A DNA stretch of 64,000 bases from Micromonospora cathayae. GTDB taxonomy: Bacteria; Actinomycetota; Actinomycetes; Mycobacteriales; Micromonosporaceae. Each line of letters opens with the position of its first letter. Positions within the stretch are counted from its first letter, which is position 1. Below are positions 8,933 through 17,829 of this stretch, piece by piece. Both the position numbers and the translations under genes were made by a program. Below the pieces are notes generated by a model. The model saw only the letters and a program-made list of their open reading frames with translations. It ran no database searches and was not told the origin of the DNA. The stretch is from the NCBI RefSeq assembly GCF_028993575.1, contig NZ_CP118615.1:6105001-6169000 (forward strand). Reading direction: 5' to 3'.

Positions 8933-10018
8933 TCAGTTCACCGCCGGAGCGACGCCGGGCACCCCACCCGGGCCGGGAGCGACGCCCGCCACCCCGCCCG
9001 GGCCGGGAGCGGCCACCCGGTCGGCGGCGGCCACCGGCGAGGTACCGAGCTGGGCGATCAGGGCCGCCAGCGCCGGCGCGCCGCCCGCGGTCAGCTCCGG
9101 GGTGGGCAGCAGCGCCAGCACCGGCACGTCCACCCCGGCGTCGGCGTAGCCGCGCACCGCCGCCCGGCACCGCTGGGGTGAGCCGTGCAGCACCAACGCG
9201 TCGACCAGGTCGTCCGGCACGGCCGCGGCGGCTCCGCGCCGGTCCCCCGCCGCCCAGGCCCGCCACACCGGGTCGAGCACCGGTGCCCGCCCCAGCCAGC
9301 GGTGGAACTGCGCGTACGCCGGCACGGTCAGGTAGGCGGCGATCAGCCGGCGGCCCAACGCACGGGCGTGCGCGGCGTCCTCGGTGGGGCAGACGAAGAT
9401 CCGGGCCGCCACCTCGAAGTGCGGTCGTCGCTGGCCCAGCTCGGCGAGCACGGTGGGCACGTCGGTGGCGGCCAGCCAGTTGAGGATCACCCCGTCCGCC
9501 TCGGCGGCGGCCAGCCGCAGCATCCTGGGACGCAGCGCGGCCAGCAGGATCGGCGGCGGCACCACCGGCGGCCGGTCCAGCCGGAACCGGCGGACGGTGA
9601 ACGTTTCGTACACCTCGTCGACCGTCTCGCCGCGCAGCGCCGCCCGCAGGAAACGCAGCACGTCCCGGGTGCGCCGGTACGGCTCGGCGAACCGGACCGC
9701 GTTCCAGTCCCGGACCACCACCGGCGACGACGCGCCGATGCCGAGCGTGAAGCGCCCCGGTGCGGCCTCCGCCAGCGCCGCCGCGCTCATCGCCAGCAGC
9801 CCGGGACCCCGGGTGAACACCGGGGCGACCGCCGTGCCCAGCCGCAGCCGGGGCTGCCAGGCCGCGGCCAACGCCAGCGGCGTGAACGCGTCCGCGCCGT
9901 TGACCTCGGCCGACCAGAGGTCGGTGAATCCGGCCCGGTCCAGGGCCTCGTACACCACGGCGTGGTCGGCGAGCGGCACCCCGTCCAGCGGGACCGTCAT
10001 ACCCCATCGATTGGTCAC
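8933..10018 (-). CDS. LLM-class F420-dependent oxidoreductase
   Basis: A luciferase-like monooxygenase-fold protein of about 361 residues; in actinomycetes most of these use coenzyme F420. Typical features are the FTDLWSAEVNG strand near the start, the TAVAPVFTRGP strand, GRFTLGIGASS, and a PYRRTRDVLRFLRAALRGE helix region. The GTG at 10018 is chosen over the in-frame ATG at 10000; both fit. The last 25 residues are a low-complexity Gly/Pro/Val/Ala tail made by a short DNA repeat. It is the first gene of a two-gene operon with the SDR, suggesting a shared redox pathway on an unknown substrate. Confidence 0.88.
   Translation of the reverse strand: MTNRWGMTVPLDGVPLADHAVVYEALDRAGFTDLWSAEVNGADAFTPLALAAAWQPRLRLGTAVAPVFTRGPGLLAMSAAALAEAAPGRFTLGIGASSPVVVRDWNAVRFAEPYRRTRDVLRFLRAALRGETVDEVYETFTVRRFRLDRPPVVPPPILLAALRPRMLRLAAAEADGVILNWLAATDVPTVLAELGQRRPHFEVAARIFVCPTEDAAHARALGRRLIAAYLTVPAYAQFHRWLGRAPVLDPVWRAWAAGDRRGAAAAVPDDLVDALVLHGSPQRCRAAVRGYADAGVDVPVLALLPTPELTAGGAPALAALIAQLGTSPVAAADRVAAPGPGGVAGVAPGPGGVPGVAPAVN
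8946..9010. repeat. 30-bp tandem repeat in LLM gene 3' end
   Basis: Two near-identical 30-bp units begin at 8946 and 8976, and a third begins and breaks off at 9006. They encode the repeated APGPGGVxGV tail of the LLM oxidoreductase. Confidence 0.7.
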
Positions 10019-10145
10019 CGGCCGATCGTCCCCCGGGCCCGGGGGCCGGGCAAGATCCCGGCGGAGGTTCGCCGGATGACGCACCCGCAGCCGGCCGCGG
10101 ATGTTACGACTGCCGGATGGACAGCAGCCCCAGGACGGGCCGGCG

Positions 10146-11360
10146 GTGACCCGCCCGGCCAGGGCCCGGATCGTCCCGGCACCGGACGGTCCCCAACGGG
10201 CCACCTTCCTGGAGCTCTTCTTCGACCTGGTCTTCGTCTTCGCGCTCACCCGCATCGGCACCCGGGCCTTCGAGGATCTCGCCCTGGAACCGGGCGGCGC
10301 CCAGGGCTGGTCACCGATCACCGGGGGCGGCAAGACCCTGCTGCTCCTGCTGGCCCTCTGGGCGGTCTGGCAGAGCACCGCCTGGACCACCAGCCGGTAC
10401 GACCCGTACAACTTCTGGTTGCAGACCATCGTGATCCTCGCGCTGGCCGCCAGCATGGTGATGGGGGTGGCGGTCCCCCGGGCCTTCACCGTGGCCGGGC
10501 TGAGTTTCGCCGTCGCGTACGTGGTCGCGCAGATGTCCCGGCCGCTGATCCTGCTGTTCGCCCTCGGCCACGGCGAGGAACGTCAGCTGAAACTGCGGAT
10601 GCTGGTGGTCTACGGGGTGACGGCGGTGTTCTGGCTGGGCGGGACGTTCCTCCCCAGCACCCCCCGGGTGGTGCTCTGGACGCTCGCGCTGGGCATCGAG
10701 TACACCGCCGGCCGGACCGGCTGGCCGGTACCCGGTCTGGGCCGGTCCACGGTCAGCCGGTGGCATCTGGTGGGCGAGCACCTCGCCGAGCGGTACCAGC
10801 AGTTCTTCCTCATCGCCCTCGGCGAGACGATCCTGGTCACCGGGCTGGCCTACGGCTCCGGGCCGCGTAACCCGGCGCGGGCGGCGGCCTTCGGGTTGGC
10901 GTTGGTGACGTCGGTGCTGCTGTGGCGGATCTACTTCCAGCGTGCCGGGCAGATCCTCGCCGAGGCGGTGGCGCGGGCCCGGCAGCCGGCGGTCATCGGC
11001 CGGTCCGCCGCCGACACGCACCTGGTGATGGTGATCGGCGTGGTGGGCACCGCGATCGGCTACGAGCTGGTCATCGGGTACCCGCTGGAGCACCCGGAGG
11101 CGGCCTGGATCGTGTTGGTGCTCGGTGGGCCGCTGGTGTTCCTCGCCGGCCGGGCCCGCTTCGAGTACGAGGTGTTCGGGCGGGTGTCCCCGTCCCGGTG
11201 GGTCGCCATGGTGGCGCTGGCCGTGCCGCTGCCGGTGCTCGTCCACCACCCGCCGCTGATCGCCGCCGGCACCGCGGCGGCCATCCTGCTCGCGGTGGCG
11301 GTGGTGGACGCCCGCCGGGCCCGCGGCCGTCCCCCGGAGGCGGCGTCCCCACCGTTCTGA
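10146..11360 (+). CDS. ltrA: LtrA family membrane protein
   Basis: A polytopic protein of about 404 residues matching the low-temperature-requirement A family. The diagnostic N-terminal segment LELFFDLVFVFALT is at about residues 20-33, followed by many hydrophobic spans. A conserved central EHLAERYQQFFLIALGE stretch (about 215-231) is also family-like. The function of LtrA proteins is not established; an integral membrane role is clear. The GTG at 10146 gives a normal N terminus; an in-frame ATG at 10101 would add 15 residues but has no good ribosome site. It is divergent from the LLM oxidoreductase gene. Confidence 0.88.
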   Translation: MTRPARARIVPAPDGPQRATFLELFFDLVFVFALTRIGTRAFEDLALEPGGAQGWSPITGGGKTLLLLLALWAVWQSTAWTTSRYDPYNFWLQTIVILALAASMVMGVAVPRAFTVAGLSFAVAYVVAQMSRPLILLFALGHGEERQLKLRMLVVYGVTAVFWLGGTFLPSTPRVVLWTLALGIEYTAGRTGWPVPGLGRSTVSRWHLVGEHLAERYQQFFLIALGETILVTGLAYGSGPRNPARAAAFGLALVTSVLLWRIYFQRAGQILAEAVARARQPAVIGRSAADTHLVMVIGVVGTAIGYELVIGYPLEHPEAAWIVLVLGGPLVFLAGRARFEYEVFGRVSPSRWVAMVALAVPLPVLVHHPPLIAAGTAAAILLAVAVVDARRARGRPPEAASPPF

Positions 11361-11437
11361 GCCCGTACCCCCGGGCTCGCCCGTTTCGGCGGGGATCTGG
11401 CGGGTACCCGCGGCCGGACGACGGAGGGGGGTCGGTG

Positions 11438-11890
11438 ATGGCCGGCATCGTGTTGCGGAGCACCGCGTTCAGCGACCACGACCTGTTGCCCGGGCGGTTC
11501 TCCCGGGCCGGCGGGAACGTCTCGCCGCCGTTGCAGTGGGCCGAGGTACCGGACTCGGCACGGGAACTGGTGCTGCTGGTGGAGGATCCGGACGCGGGAC
11601 GGACGCCGTTCCTGCACTGGCTGGTCACCGGGATCGATCCGGCCTCGGGCGGCACCGACGAGGGCGCCGTCCCGGCGGGCGGCCGGGAGTGGCCCAACGA
11701 CGCCGGCGGAACCGGCTGGTCCGGGCCGCATCCGCCGCAGGGCGAGGAGGCGCACCGGTACTTCTTCCGGCTGTTCGCGCTGGACCGGCCCCTGGATCTG
11801 CCGACCAGCCCGCACGCCCCGGACGTGCACCGTGCGCTGGCCGGCCACGAGATCGCCAGCGGCACCACGATCGGTACCTTCTACCGCTGA
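11438..11890 (+). CDS. YbhB/YbcL-type PEBP (Raf kinase inhibitor-like) protein
   Basis: A 150-residue phosphatidylethanolamine-binding-protein family member, complete in length. It shows the family patterns NVSPPLQW (about 27-34), VEDPDAG (about 48-54), HWLVTGIDP and a Pro-rich GPHPPQG segment followed by HRYFFRLFALD. These small cytosolic proteins bind anionic ligands; the role in bacteria is unsettled. It starts at an ATG with a strong GGAGGGGGG ribosome site. It converges on the PAP2 gene. Confidence 0.92.
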   Translation: MAGIVLRSTAFSDHDLLPGRFSRAGGNVSPPLQWAEVPDSARELVLLVEDPDAGRTPFLHWLVTGIDPASGGTDEGAVPAGGREWPNDAGGTGWSGPHPPQGEEAHRYFFRLFALDRPLDLPTSPHAPDVHRALAGHEIASGTTIGTFYR

Positions 11891-11957
11891 CCGAACGGGA
11901 CCGCCCGACCGGTCGCCGAGGTGGCATCCCGGCCGAACCGGCGCGGGTCGGCCGGGG

Positions 11958-12845
11958 TCAGCCCTTGACCCGGGGCACCAGCCGGTGCACCAGGGCGAGC
12001 AGCAGGGCCATCACCACGCCGATGGTGCCGACGATGCCGGCGGCGCTGCCGGCGTACCCGACGAACAGCGGCCGGCGGCCCAGCTCGCTGACCGCCAGTT
12101 TGGGTTGGCCGTCCAGCCAGGCCATCGCGGTCATCGAGACGACCAGCGCGGCCAGGCCGGTCAGCCCGAGCACCAGCGCCGCGGTCCGGTGCGCGTCGGC
12201 CGGTTCCACCTGGGCCTGCTCCCGTTGGGTGAGCAACAGCAGCAGACCACCGGCCGCCGCCCAGGCGCCGACCACCAGGAACGCGGCGACCGCGTCGCTG
12301 GGCCGGTGCCAACCGGCCGACAGGGTGGCCACCCCGTTGAGCGCGGCGTACCCGGCGCCGAGGAACGCGCCGAGCACCCGGACCTTGCGGGGCAGGACGA
12401 GCACCAGCGCCACCGCCACCGAGGCGGCCACGCAGGCATGCCCGCTGGGCAGGCTGTTGCCGACGGCGGCCCGCTCCGGGTCGATGCCGTAGTCCGGCCG
12501 GCCCAGCCCGTACTTGAGCAGTTGGGTGGTGACGTTCGCGCCGACGATCAGCGCGGTGGCGGTGACCGCCAGGGCGATGCGTCGACGCAGCAGCGCGATG
12601 AAACCGATCACCGCGATCGCGGCCAGCAGCGAGACCACGGACACCGCGTTGAGCACCTGGTTGACCGGGCCGTCGATGCGGTCCTGGCCGATCCGGTTGC
12701 CGGTCAACGCCACCGTGTCGAGCCACTGGCCGGTCTCGGTGTGCAGCGCGAGGCGCCACACCGCGAGCAGGGCCAACGTGTACATGACCGCGAGCAGCAC
12801 CAGCCACACCGCGGTCCAACCCCTTGCCGTCGCTCGCACCCGCAC
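11958..12845 (-). CDS. PAP2 superfamily membrane phosphatase
   Basis: An integral membrane phosphatase of about 295 residues. The PAP2 signature is complete: KYGLGRPDYG (motif 1), SLPSGHA (motif 2) and SAGWHRPSD (motif 3), lying between membrane helices. Such enzymes dephosphorylate lipid phosphates or prenyl pyrophosphates. The start is placed at a GTG (VRVRATARGW), with a second GTG two codons in. Much of the longer open frame upstream has no support. It is divergent from the DUF3159 gene. Confidence 0.85.
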   Translation of the reverse strand: MRVRATARGWTAVWLVLLAVMYTLALLAVWRLALHTETGQWLDTVALTGNRIGQDRIDGPVNQVLNAVSVVSLLAAIAVIGFIALLRRRIALAVTATALIVGANVTTQLLKYGLGRPDYGIDPERAAVGNSLPSGHACVAASVAVALVLVLPRKVRVLGAFLGAGYAALNGVATLSAGWHRPSDAVAAFLVVGAWAAAGGLLLLLTQREQAQVEPADAHRTAALVLGLTGLAALVVSMTAMAWLDGQPKLAVSELGRRPLFVGYAGSAAGIVGTIGVVMALLLALVHRLVPRVKG

Positions 12846-12932
12846 ACGGTAGCGCCACCTCCCGGTGGACCGGCGGCGGGTGGTCGGTGGTTCGGCGATA
12901 GGTTGGGGCGGACCGTCGAGGAGGAGGAGCCG

Positions 12933-13625
12933 GTGACCGGTGCACCACAGCGCGAACGGCCCTCCGCTCCCGACGCGCCGGGTCCGGAGTCCCTGGCGGA
13001 CCTGCTCGGCGGGCGACGCGGCGCGGTCGACGCGACCCTTCCTCCGTTGGCGTTCGGCGTGGGTTGGCTGGCCGGCGGTGAGTCGCTCTGGGGTGGAGTG
13101 ATCGCCGCCGTGCTGACCGGGGCGGCGGTCGCCGGGTGGCGACTGCACCGGGGCGACCGGCCCCGGTCGGTGCTGATCGGTCTGCTGGCGGTGTGCGTGG
13201 CCGCGCTGATCGCGTTGCGGACCGGCCGGGCCACCGACTTCTTCCTGCTCCAGGTGCTCGCGAACGCGGCCAGCGCGCTGGTCTGGGTGGTCAGCGTGGT
13301 GGTGCGCTGGCCGCTGCTGGGGGTGCTGGTGGGGGTGGCGCTGCGGCAGCGGGGCCGCTGGCGGCGGGACGGGGCGCTGCTGCGCGCGTACGGCCGGGGC
13401 AGTTGGGTCTGGGCGGCCAGTTACGCGCTGCGGGTGGCGGTGTTCGTGCCGCTGTACCTCGGCGGGCAGGTGGTGGCGCTGGTGGTGGCCCGGGTGGCGC
13501 TGACCTGGCCGCTGGTGGCGACGGCCCTCGGGGTGAGCTGGCTGGTGGTGCGCCGGTCCCTGCCGGCGGGGCATCCGGGGTTGCGCCACCCGGTCGTACC
13601 GTCCGACGCGGACCGGGAGGCGTGA
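12933..13625 (+). CDS. DUF3159 family membrane protein
   Basis: A 230-residue protein with four to five hydrophobic segments after a polar N terminus of about 25 residues (SLADLLGGRRGAVD). Composition and layout match the actinobacterial DUF3159 family, whose function is unknown. A GAGGAGGAG ribosome site precedes the GTG start. The gene is followed by a strong hairpin and then the convergent cellulase gene. Confidence 0.82.
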   Translation: MTGAPQRERPSAPDAPGPESLADLLGGRRGAVDATLPPLAFGVGWLAGGESLWGGVIAAVLTGAAVAGWRLHRGDRPRSVLIGLLAVCVAALIALRTGRATDFFLLQVLANAASALVWVVSVVVRWPLLGVLVGVALRQRGRWRRDGALLRAYGRGSWVWAASYALRVAVFVPLYLGGQVVALVVARVALTWPLVATALGVSWLVVRRSLPAGHPGLRHPVVPSDADREA

Positions 13626-13697
13626 GCCGACCCGGGAAGGTGGCCCCGGCCCGGAGCGGCATCGTTCCCGGCCCCGCGACGGTGCGCCGGCCCGGGA

Positions 13698-13750
13698 AAC
13701 GTAAAGGGAGAGGCCGCCACGGGGGGAGCGGCCTCTCCACGAGTTACGTT
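13698..13750. terminator. Bidirectional terminator hairpin
   Basis: A perfect 11-bp stem (GGAGAGGCCGC/GCGGCCTCTCC, 13707-13738) with a 10-base loop is flanked by outer complementary AACGTAA/TTACGTT arms. It lies between the convergent DUF3159 and GH48 genes. Confidence 0.75.
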
Positions 13751-14014
13751 ACTCCGTCCCGGGCTTCCTGTCCCCCCGGGACGGACGGATTTTCGCTTGA
13801 CAGCGGAAAACTCGATGTTTCGCCATGGGTGTGGTGGGCCACCGGCACTGCGCCGGCTGGCCGGCGGCCCACCACCGCCCGACCGTGGGAATCGGGCGCC
13901 CCAGACGGACCGGGCCGCAGGTCCCCGTCGGCCCGGTCCGAGCCCGGCGGACGTGACACGTCACCGGGGTGACCGGTCGGGTGGACGTGGACACGCCCAC
14001 CCGACCGGATCGGA

Positions 14015-16921
14015 TCAGCCGTTCGGGAACAGGCGACCGTAGTCGGCGTACGCCATGGCCACGTCGACCTGCGCCCAGAACCGGTGGTAGGTGAACGTCG
14101 GCTCGGGACCGCCGTCCAGGTAGGCCTGGACCTTGGGCCAGTCCGGGTCGTTCTTGTAGAAGGAGCGGATGTCGAGGAAGCTCTTGCCCGGGGCGATGGT
14201 GTCACCGTTGGCCATCTTGCCGGTCCACCCCTGCGGGATGTAGAGGCCCTGACCGGTGCTGGCGTTGTAGACGTCGTCGAACCGCTGGTAGTCGCCGCGG
14301 GTCTCCGGCCGCGCCACGCCCTTGGCGTCGCTGGCCGCGTACAGCGCGTCCAGCAGGCCCTTGGCGGTGGTCTTCGCCGCCGCGTTGCCCGACTTGGCCG
14401 CGTAGGCGATCAGGGTCCGGGCGAGCGCGCCGGTGACGCCGACGTCCTGCCCCTTGCCGATCACCTCGACGTGCAGGTTGGTGTTCGGCTGCGGGCTGGT
14501 CGGGTTCCAGTTGGCCGGCTGTCCGGTCCACTTCAGCTCGGACGGGACGGACCAGTTGGCGCCCAGGGTGGTGTTGGCGATGGCCCACGGCACCCACTTG
14601 TCCAGCAGCGCCTTGGCTCGGGTGTTGCCGGTCTCCTGGTACAGCTCGGCGATCCGCTGCATCGACCAGACCTGCATGCCGAACCACTGGTTCGACGGCG
14701 GGTCGTTGTAGACCGGGTCGACGTCGTAGAACATGCCGTAGAAGGTGGCGGTGCCGGCCGGCGGGGTGCCGTAGTTGCCGCCCCAGCTGTTGGTGGCACC
14801 ACCGGCGATGCCGCCCTCGGCGGACTGGAGCCAGGTGTAGAACTCCAGCTGCCGCTCGAAGCTCTTGGTCCAGTCGGCGACCGCGGTCGGCGACTTGGGC
14901 TTGAGCTCGTTGACGCTGGTCAGCGCCCAGGCCGCGAACGGGTTCTGGTAGCCGAAGTGGCTGTGGCTGGAGCCGATCCGCCACGACCAGTTCTGGTTGG
15001 CCTCGTACGCGCCACCCCAGGCGTAGTACCAGGACATCAGGTAGTGCGCGGAGTCCTTGCCGGTGGCGGCCGGGCAGGCGGTGGCCCCGACGCAGTTACC
15101 GATCTTCTTGAAGTACTTGTCGAACATGGCGTACCGCAGGTAGTCGCCCATCTTGGCGGCCTTGGCCACGGTGGCCGCCACGTCGGCCTGCTTGTTCTGG
15201 GCCTTGGCCCAGGTCAGCGCCCAGTAGGCGGCCTGCACGGCACGGGCGTCGGCGTCCGGCGCGTTGGTGTACTTCCACTGCTTGGCCGGGGCGTTGGCCT
15301 CCTTGACGAACAGGTCGAGGAAGCCGTTGGTGCCGCCGTGCTTGAAGGTGTCGCAGGACGGCTGCGGGACGGTCTCCCAGACCGACTCCTGGGTGCCGCG
15401 CTGGAAGGTGTTGATGTACGCCGGCCGGGTGGTGCCGTCGCCGCAGCGGCCGTAGCCGTAGACGTTGTCCACGTCGAGCAGCCAGTGCATGCCGTAGATG
15501 TCACCGGTGCCGTAGGTGGACTGGAGTTCGCTGCGCAGCGGGTCCTGGCCGACCGGCACGTTCGCGTCGAGCTGCGACGGGTACTGGCTGGGCAGGTCGT
15601 GCTCGGCGGCGTACTGCGGGGTGCCGGGCGCGCCGGCGGTGGCCTGGTCGGCGTGCGACGGGATGATGTACTTCTCCATCACCGTCCAGGCGTTGTTGAA
15701 CGGGGCCCAGTTCTGGGTGGCCCGGCCGTAGGCGGCCTCCAGCCAGAGCCAGTAGCTGAACGCCTCGCTGGTGGTCTCGTGCCCGTGGTCGGGGGCCTCG
15801 ACGATCAGCGTCTCGATGGAGTGGTACGGCACGCCCTCGGGGCTGAAGTACCCCGAGTTCTTGATCTTGCCGTAGAGCTCCAGGAAGCGGGCGTTCCAGA
15901 CGTTGTCCCCGCCCGGGGTGTCGTTGTCCAGCTCGGTGGCGGTGATCGCCAGCGGCGCGTACCCGGTGGCCGACGCGGTGATGGTGGCAGTGCCACCGGC
16001 GGTGTCGGCGTCCTCGGCCGCGCTGACCGTGACGTTGACGCCGGTGTTCCAGTTGGTCGGCGTCAGCGTGACCGAGGTCGGGGCGACGGTGATGTCGGTG
16101 TCCCCGGTACGGGTCAGCGTCACCGGCACGTTGGCCGACGGCAGGCCGCTGAGCTTGAGGTTGAACGCGGAGCTGCCGCCCTCGGCGACGCTCACCGCGG
16201 ACGGGGTGGCGACCAGCACCGGCCCGCTGGACGCGGAGACGGTGAACGCCTTCTCGGCGGTGGCGGTCAGGTTGGCGTTGTCGTACGCCTTGGCCTGCAC
16301 CGTGTAGCTACCGGCCGGCAGGTCCTCGAGGGTGTACGCGTACGGCGCGCTGGTGTCGGTGTTGACCAGCAGGCCGTTGCGGTAGAACTCGACCTTGGCG
16401 ATGGTGCCGTCCGGGTCGCTGGCGGTGGCGGTCAGCGGCACGTCCGCCGGGGCCTCGAACGGGCCGGCCGGCACGGACAGCGCGACCGTCGGCGGCTGCT
16501 GCGGGTTGGTGGTGCCGCCGCAGGTCACGCCGTTGACCGAGAAGGAGGTCGGCTTGGTGTTGGTGCCGGTGTGGCTGCCGTTGAAGCCGATCGTGGTGGA
16601 CCCGCCGGTCGGGAGGGAGCCGTTGTAGGACTCGTTGACGGCGGTGACCTCGGTGCCGGACTGGCTCCACCTCGCCGACCAGCCCTGGACGAGCCGCTGG
16701 CCGGACGGGAAGTTGAACTTCAACGTCCAGCCGTTGACCGCGTCGCCCAGGTTCTTGATGGTGACGTTGGCGGTGAACCCGTTGCTCCAGTCGCTGGTCG
16801 CGTAGACCACGTCGCAGGCCGGGGCGGCCTGCGCGACGCCGGCCGGCAGGGCGACCCCGCCGATGGCCAGCGTGGTGGCGGCGAGCATCGCCAGTCGGCG
16901 ACGTCTTGCCAGATGTCTCAT
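14015..16921 (-). CDS. Secreted CBM2-GH48 cellulase (reducing-end cellobiohydrolase type)
   Basis: About 968 residues. The start is the ATG at 16921, with GAGGAGA upstream and a signal peptide (RRRR, hydrophobic core, AQAA cleavage region near residue 32). A CBM2 cellulose-binding module follows (about 33-133, beginning ACDVVY). Next are a Big-9/Ig-like unit (about 140-225) and a Calx-beta-like unit (about 230-330). The GH48 catalytic domain fills the rest, starting at NVWNARFLELYGKIKN, with the hallmark APDHGHETTSEA segment whose Glu residues belong to the GH48 active site. GH48 enzymes processively release cellobiose from chain reducing ends. A CebR-type operator lies upstream at 17162, and the divergent GH1 gene would split the released cellobiose. 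Confidence 0.95.
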   Translation of the reverse strand: MRHLARRRRLAMLAATTLAIGGVALPAGVAQAAPACDVVYATSDWSNGFTANVTIKNLGDAVNGWTLKFNFPSGQRLVQGWSARWSQSGTEVTAVNESYNGSLPTGGSTTIGFNGSHTGTNTKPTSFSVNGVTCGGTTNPQQPPTVALSVPAGPFEAPADVPLTATASDPDGTIAKVEFYRNGLLVNTDTSAPYAYTLEDLPAGSYTVQAKAYDNANLTATAEKAFTVSASSGPVLVATPSAVSVAEGGSSAFNLKLSGLPSANVPVTLTRTGDTDITVAPTSVTLTPTNWNTGVNVTVSAAEDADTAGGTATITASATGYAPLAITATELDNDTPGGDNVWNARFLELYGKIKNSGYFSPEGVPYHSIETLIVEAPDHGHETTSEAFSYWLWLEAAYGRATQNWAPFNNAWTVMEKYIIPSHADQATAGAPGTPQYAAEHDLPSQYPSQLDANVPVGQDPLRSELQSTYGTGDIYGMHWLLDVDNVYGYGRCGDGTTRPAYINTFQRGTQESVWETVPQPSCDTFKHGGTNGFLDLFVKEANAPAKQWKYTNAPDADARAVQAAYWALTWAKAQNKQADVAATVAKAAKMGDYLRYAMFDKYFKKIGNCVGATACPAATGKDSAHYLMSWYYAWGGAYEANQNWSWRIGSSHSHFGYQNPFAAWALTSVNELKPKSPTAVADWTKSFERQLEFYTWLQSAEGGIAGGATNSWGGNYGTPPAGTATFYGMFYDVDPVYNDPPSNQWFGMQVWSMQRIAELYQETGNTRAKALLDKWVPWAIANTTLGANWSVPSELKWTGQPANWNPTSPQPNTNLHVEVIGKGQDVGVTGALARTLIAYAAKSGNAAAKTTAKGLLDALYAASDAKGVARPETRGDYQRFDDVYNASTGQGLYIPQGWTGKMANGDTIAPGKSFLDIRSFYKNDPDWPKVQAYLDGGPEPTFTYHRFWAQVDVAMAYADYGRLFPNG

Positions 16922-17161
16922 GTGCGCGGTGTCTCCTCGGACCGGGCCGGGGCCGGTGGGCCCGCGGCGGGCGCCTCCACGCGACACGGCGCGGGGGGTT
17001 GGAGGCGCGGTGATGGGGTCGGCCCGCCTCAGGCGGGCTGCGGGTGACGACGACGAGCTGATGCCCGTCGGCCCGCTCGGGTGTGCCGTCCGGTCAGCGA
17101 CCGGCTGCCCTCGGCGACCCGCACTCACGCGATCTGGCTCCGCGGTAGTCGCAGTGTGTCA

Positions 17162-17175
17162 TGGGAGCGCTCCCG
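17162..17175. promoter_or_regulatory. CebR/CelR-like operator 1
   Basis: TGGGAGCGCTCCCG differs from the known actinobacterial cellulose-repressor site TGGGAGCGCTCCCA at one end base. It lies about 240 bases upstream of the cellulase start. Confidence 0.8.
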
Positions 17176-17261
17176 TAACAAGAGCGGGCGTGAACGCTAC
17201 ATGTCGGGCGCGTGTCGTCGCAGGTCAGAGCCCCGGAATGTTTCGATCTCATTTTGGGTCT

Positions 17262-17289
17262 TTCACAAACCCGTGACGGGCGTTACAGT
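17262..17289 (+). promoter_or_regulatory. Possible promoter reading into operator 2
   Basis: TTCACA (17262-17267) and TACAGT (17284-17289) are spaced by 16 bases, so a start site would fall at the edge of the 36-bp palindrome. This fits repression by blocking, but the assignment is by eye only. Confidence 0.35.
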
Positions 17290-17293
17290 CGGC

Positions 17294-17329
17294 AGCATCA
17301 TCGATGGGAGCGCTTCCATCGATGATGCT
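17294..17329. promoter_or_regulatory. CebR-like operator 2 inside a 36-bp palindrome
   Basis: The core TGGGAGCGCTTCCA (17305-17318) sits inside a 36-base inverted repeat, arms AGCATCATCGATGG and CCATCGATGATGCT, with a single mismatched pair. The extension well beyond the 14-bp repressor box is unusual. Confidence 0.7.
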
Positions 17330-17538
17330 CACGCAGTACTCGTCCACTCCGGATCGTCCTCCCGGAACGATCCGGCACACAGCCCGGAGGGCTGACGGCG
17401 GGCCAGCCCGGACTCCGCCGCCAGCCAGATCCCATCCACTGTGAAGGGAGGTGGAACCAGAGCCACTCGCGTGGCCCGGCTCCCGCGCGGCACGTACGAC
17501 AGGACGCCCATTCCGCTCGTACGTGCACATGCACCAGA

Positions 17539-17572
17539 TGTGGGGACGGGGGTTGCCCTCCCCGTCCCCACA
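17539..17572. terminator. Strong hairpin in cellulose control region
   Basis: A perfect 13-bp stem TGTGGGGACGGGG/CCCCGTCCCCACA around an 8-base loop. No annotated gene ends here, so it suggests the end of an unannotated short transcript or insulation of the GH1 promoter. Confidence 0.6.
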
Positions 17573-17773
17573 CACTAGACCTACACCCACCACGGGAAAA
17601 GAGGCCGACGGGACTGGCGTAACGCGCCTCCCGGCCGGCCTCGTTCGCTATCGGCACCCGGATTCGGCCCGGCCGAGCCGCCGACGGCAGCCGTCCCAGC
17701 CCCACCCCACCCCGCCGCGACCAGCCCCCGGAGCTGTCCGGGCGCAACGCGGCCGGCTCACCCTGCCCTATGC

Positions 17774-17787
17774 TGGGAGCGCTCCCG
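17774..17787. promoter_or_regulatory. CebR/CelR-like operator 3
   Basis: TGGGAGCGCTCCCG, the same sequence as operator 1, lies 43 bases before the GH1 beta-glucosidase start and overlaps its likely promoter or start-site region. Confidence 0.8.
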
Positions 17788-17829
17788 GCCGCCTGGTGGC
17801 GGGCCCCGCATCCACGAGGAGAACGTCCT

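Larger units (their letters stand above)
16922..17829. other. Cellulose-module control region (intergenic, 908 bp)
   Basis: No convincing gene lies between the divergent cellulase and beta-glucosidase. The region holds three 14-bp CebR/CelR-like boxes, a 36-bp palindrome centred on the middle box, a possible promoter at 17262-17289 reading rightward, a ribosome-site-like GGGAGG at 17446-17451 and a strong terminator-like hairpin at 17539-17572. The space between the middle box and the hairpin could be a short regulated transcript. Confidence 0.6.
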
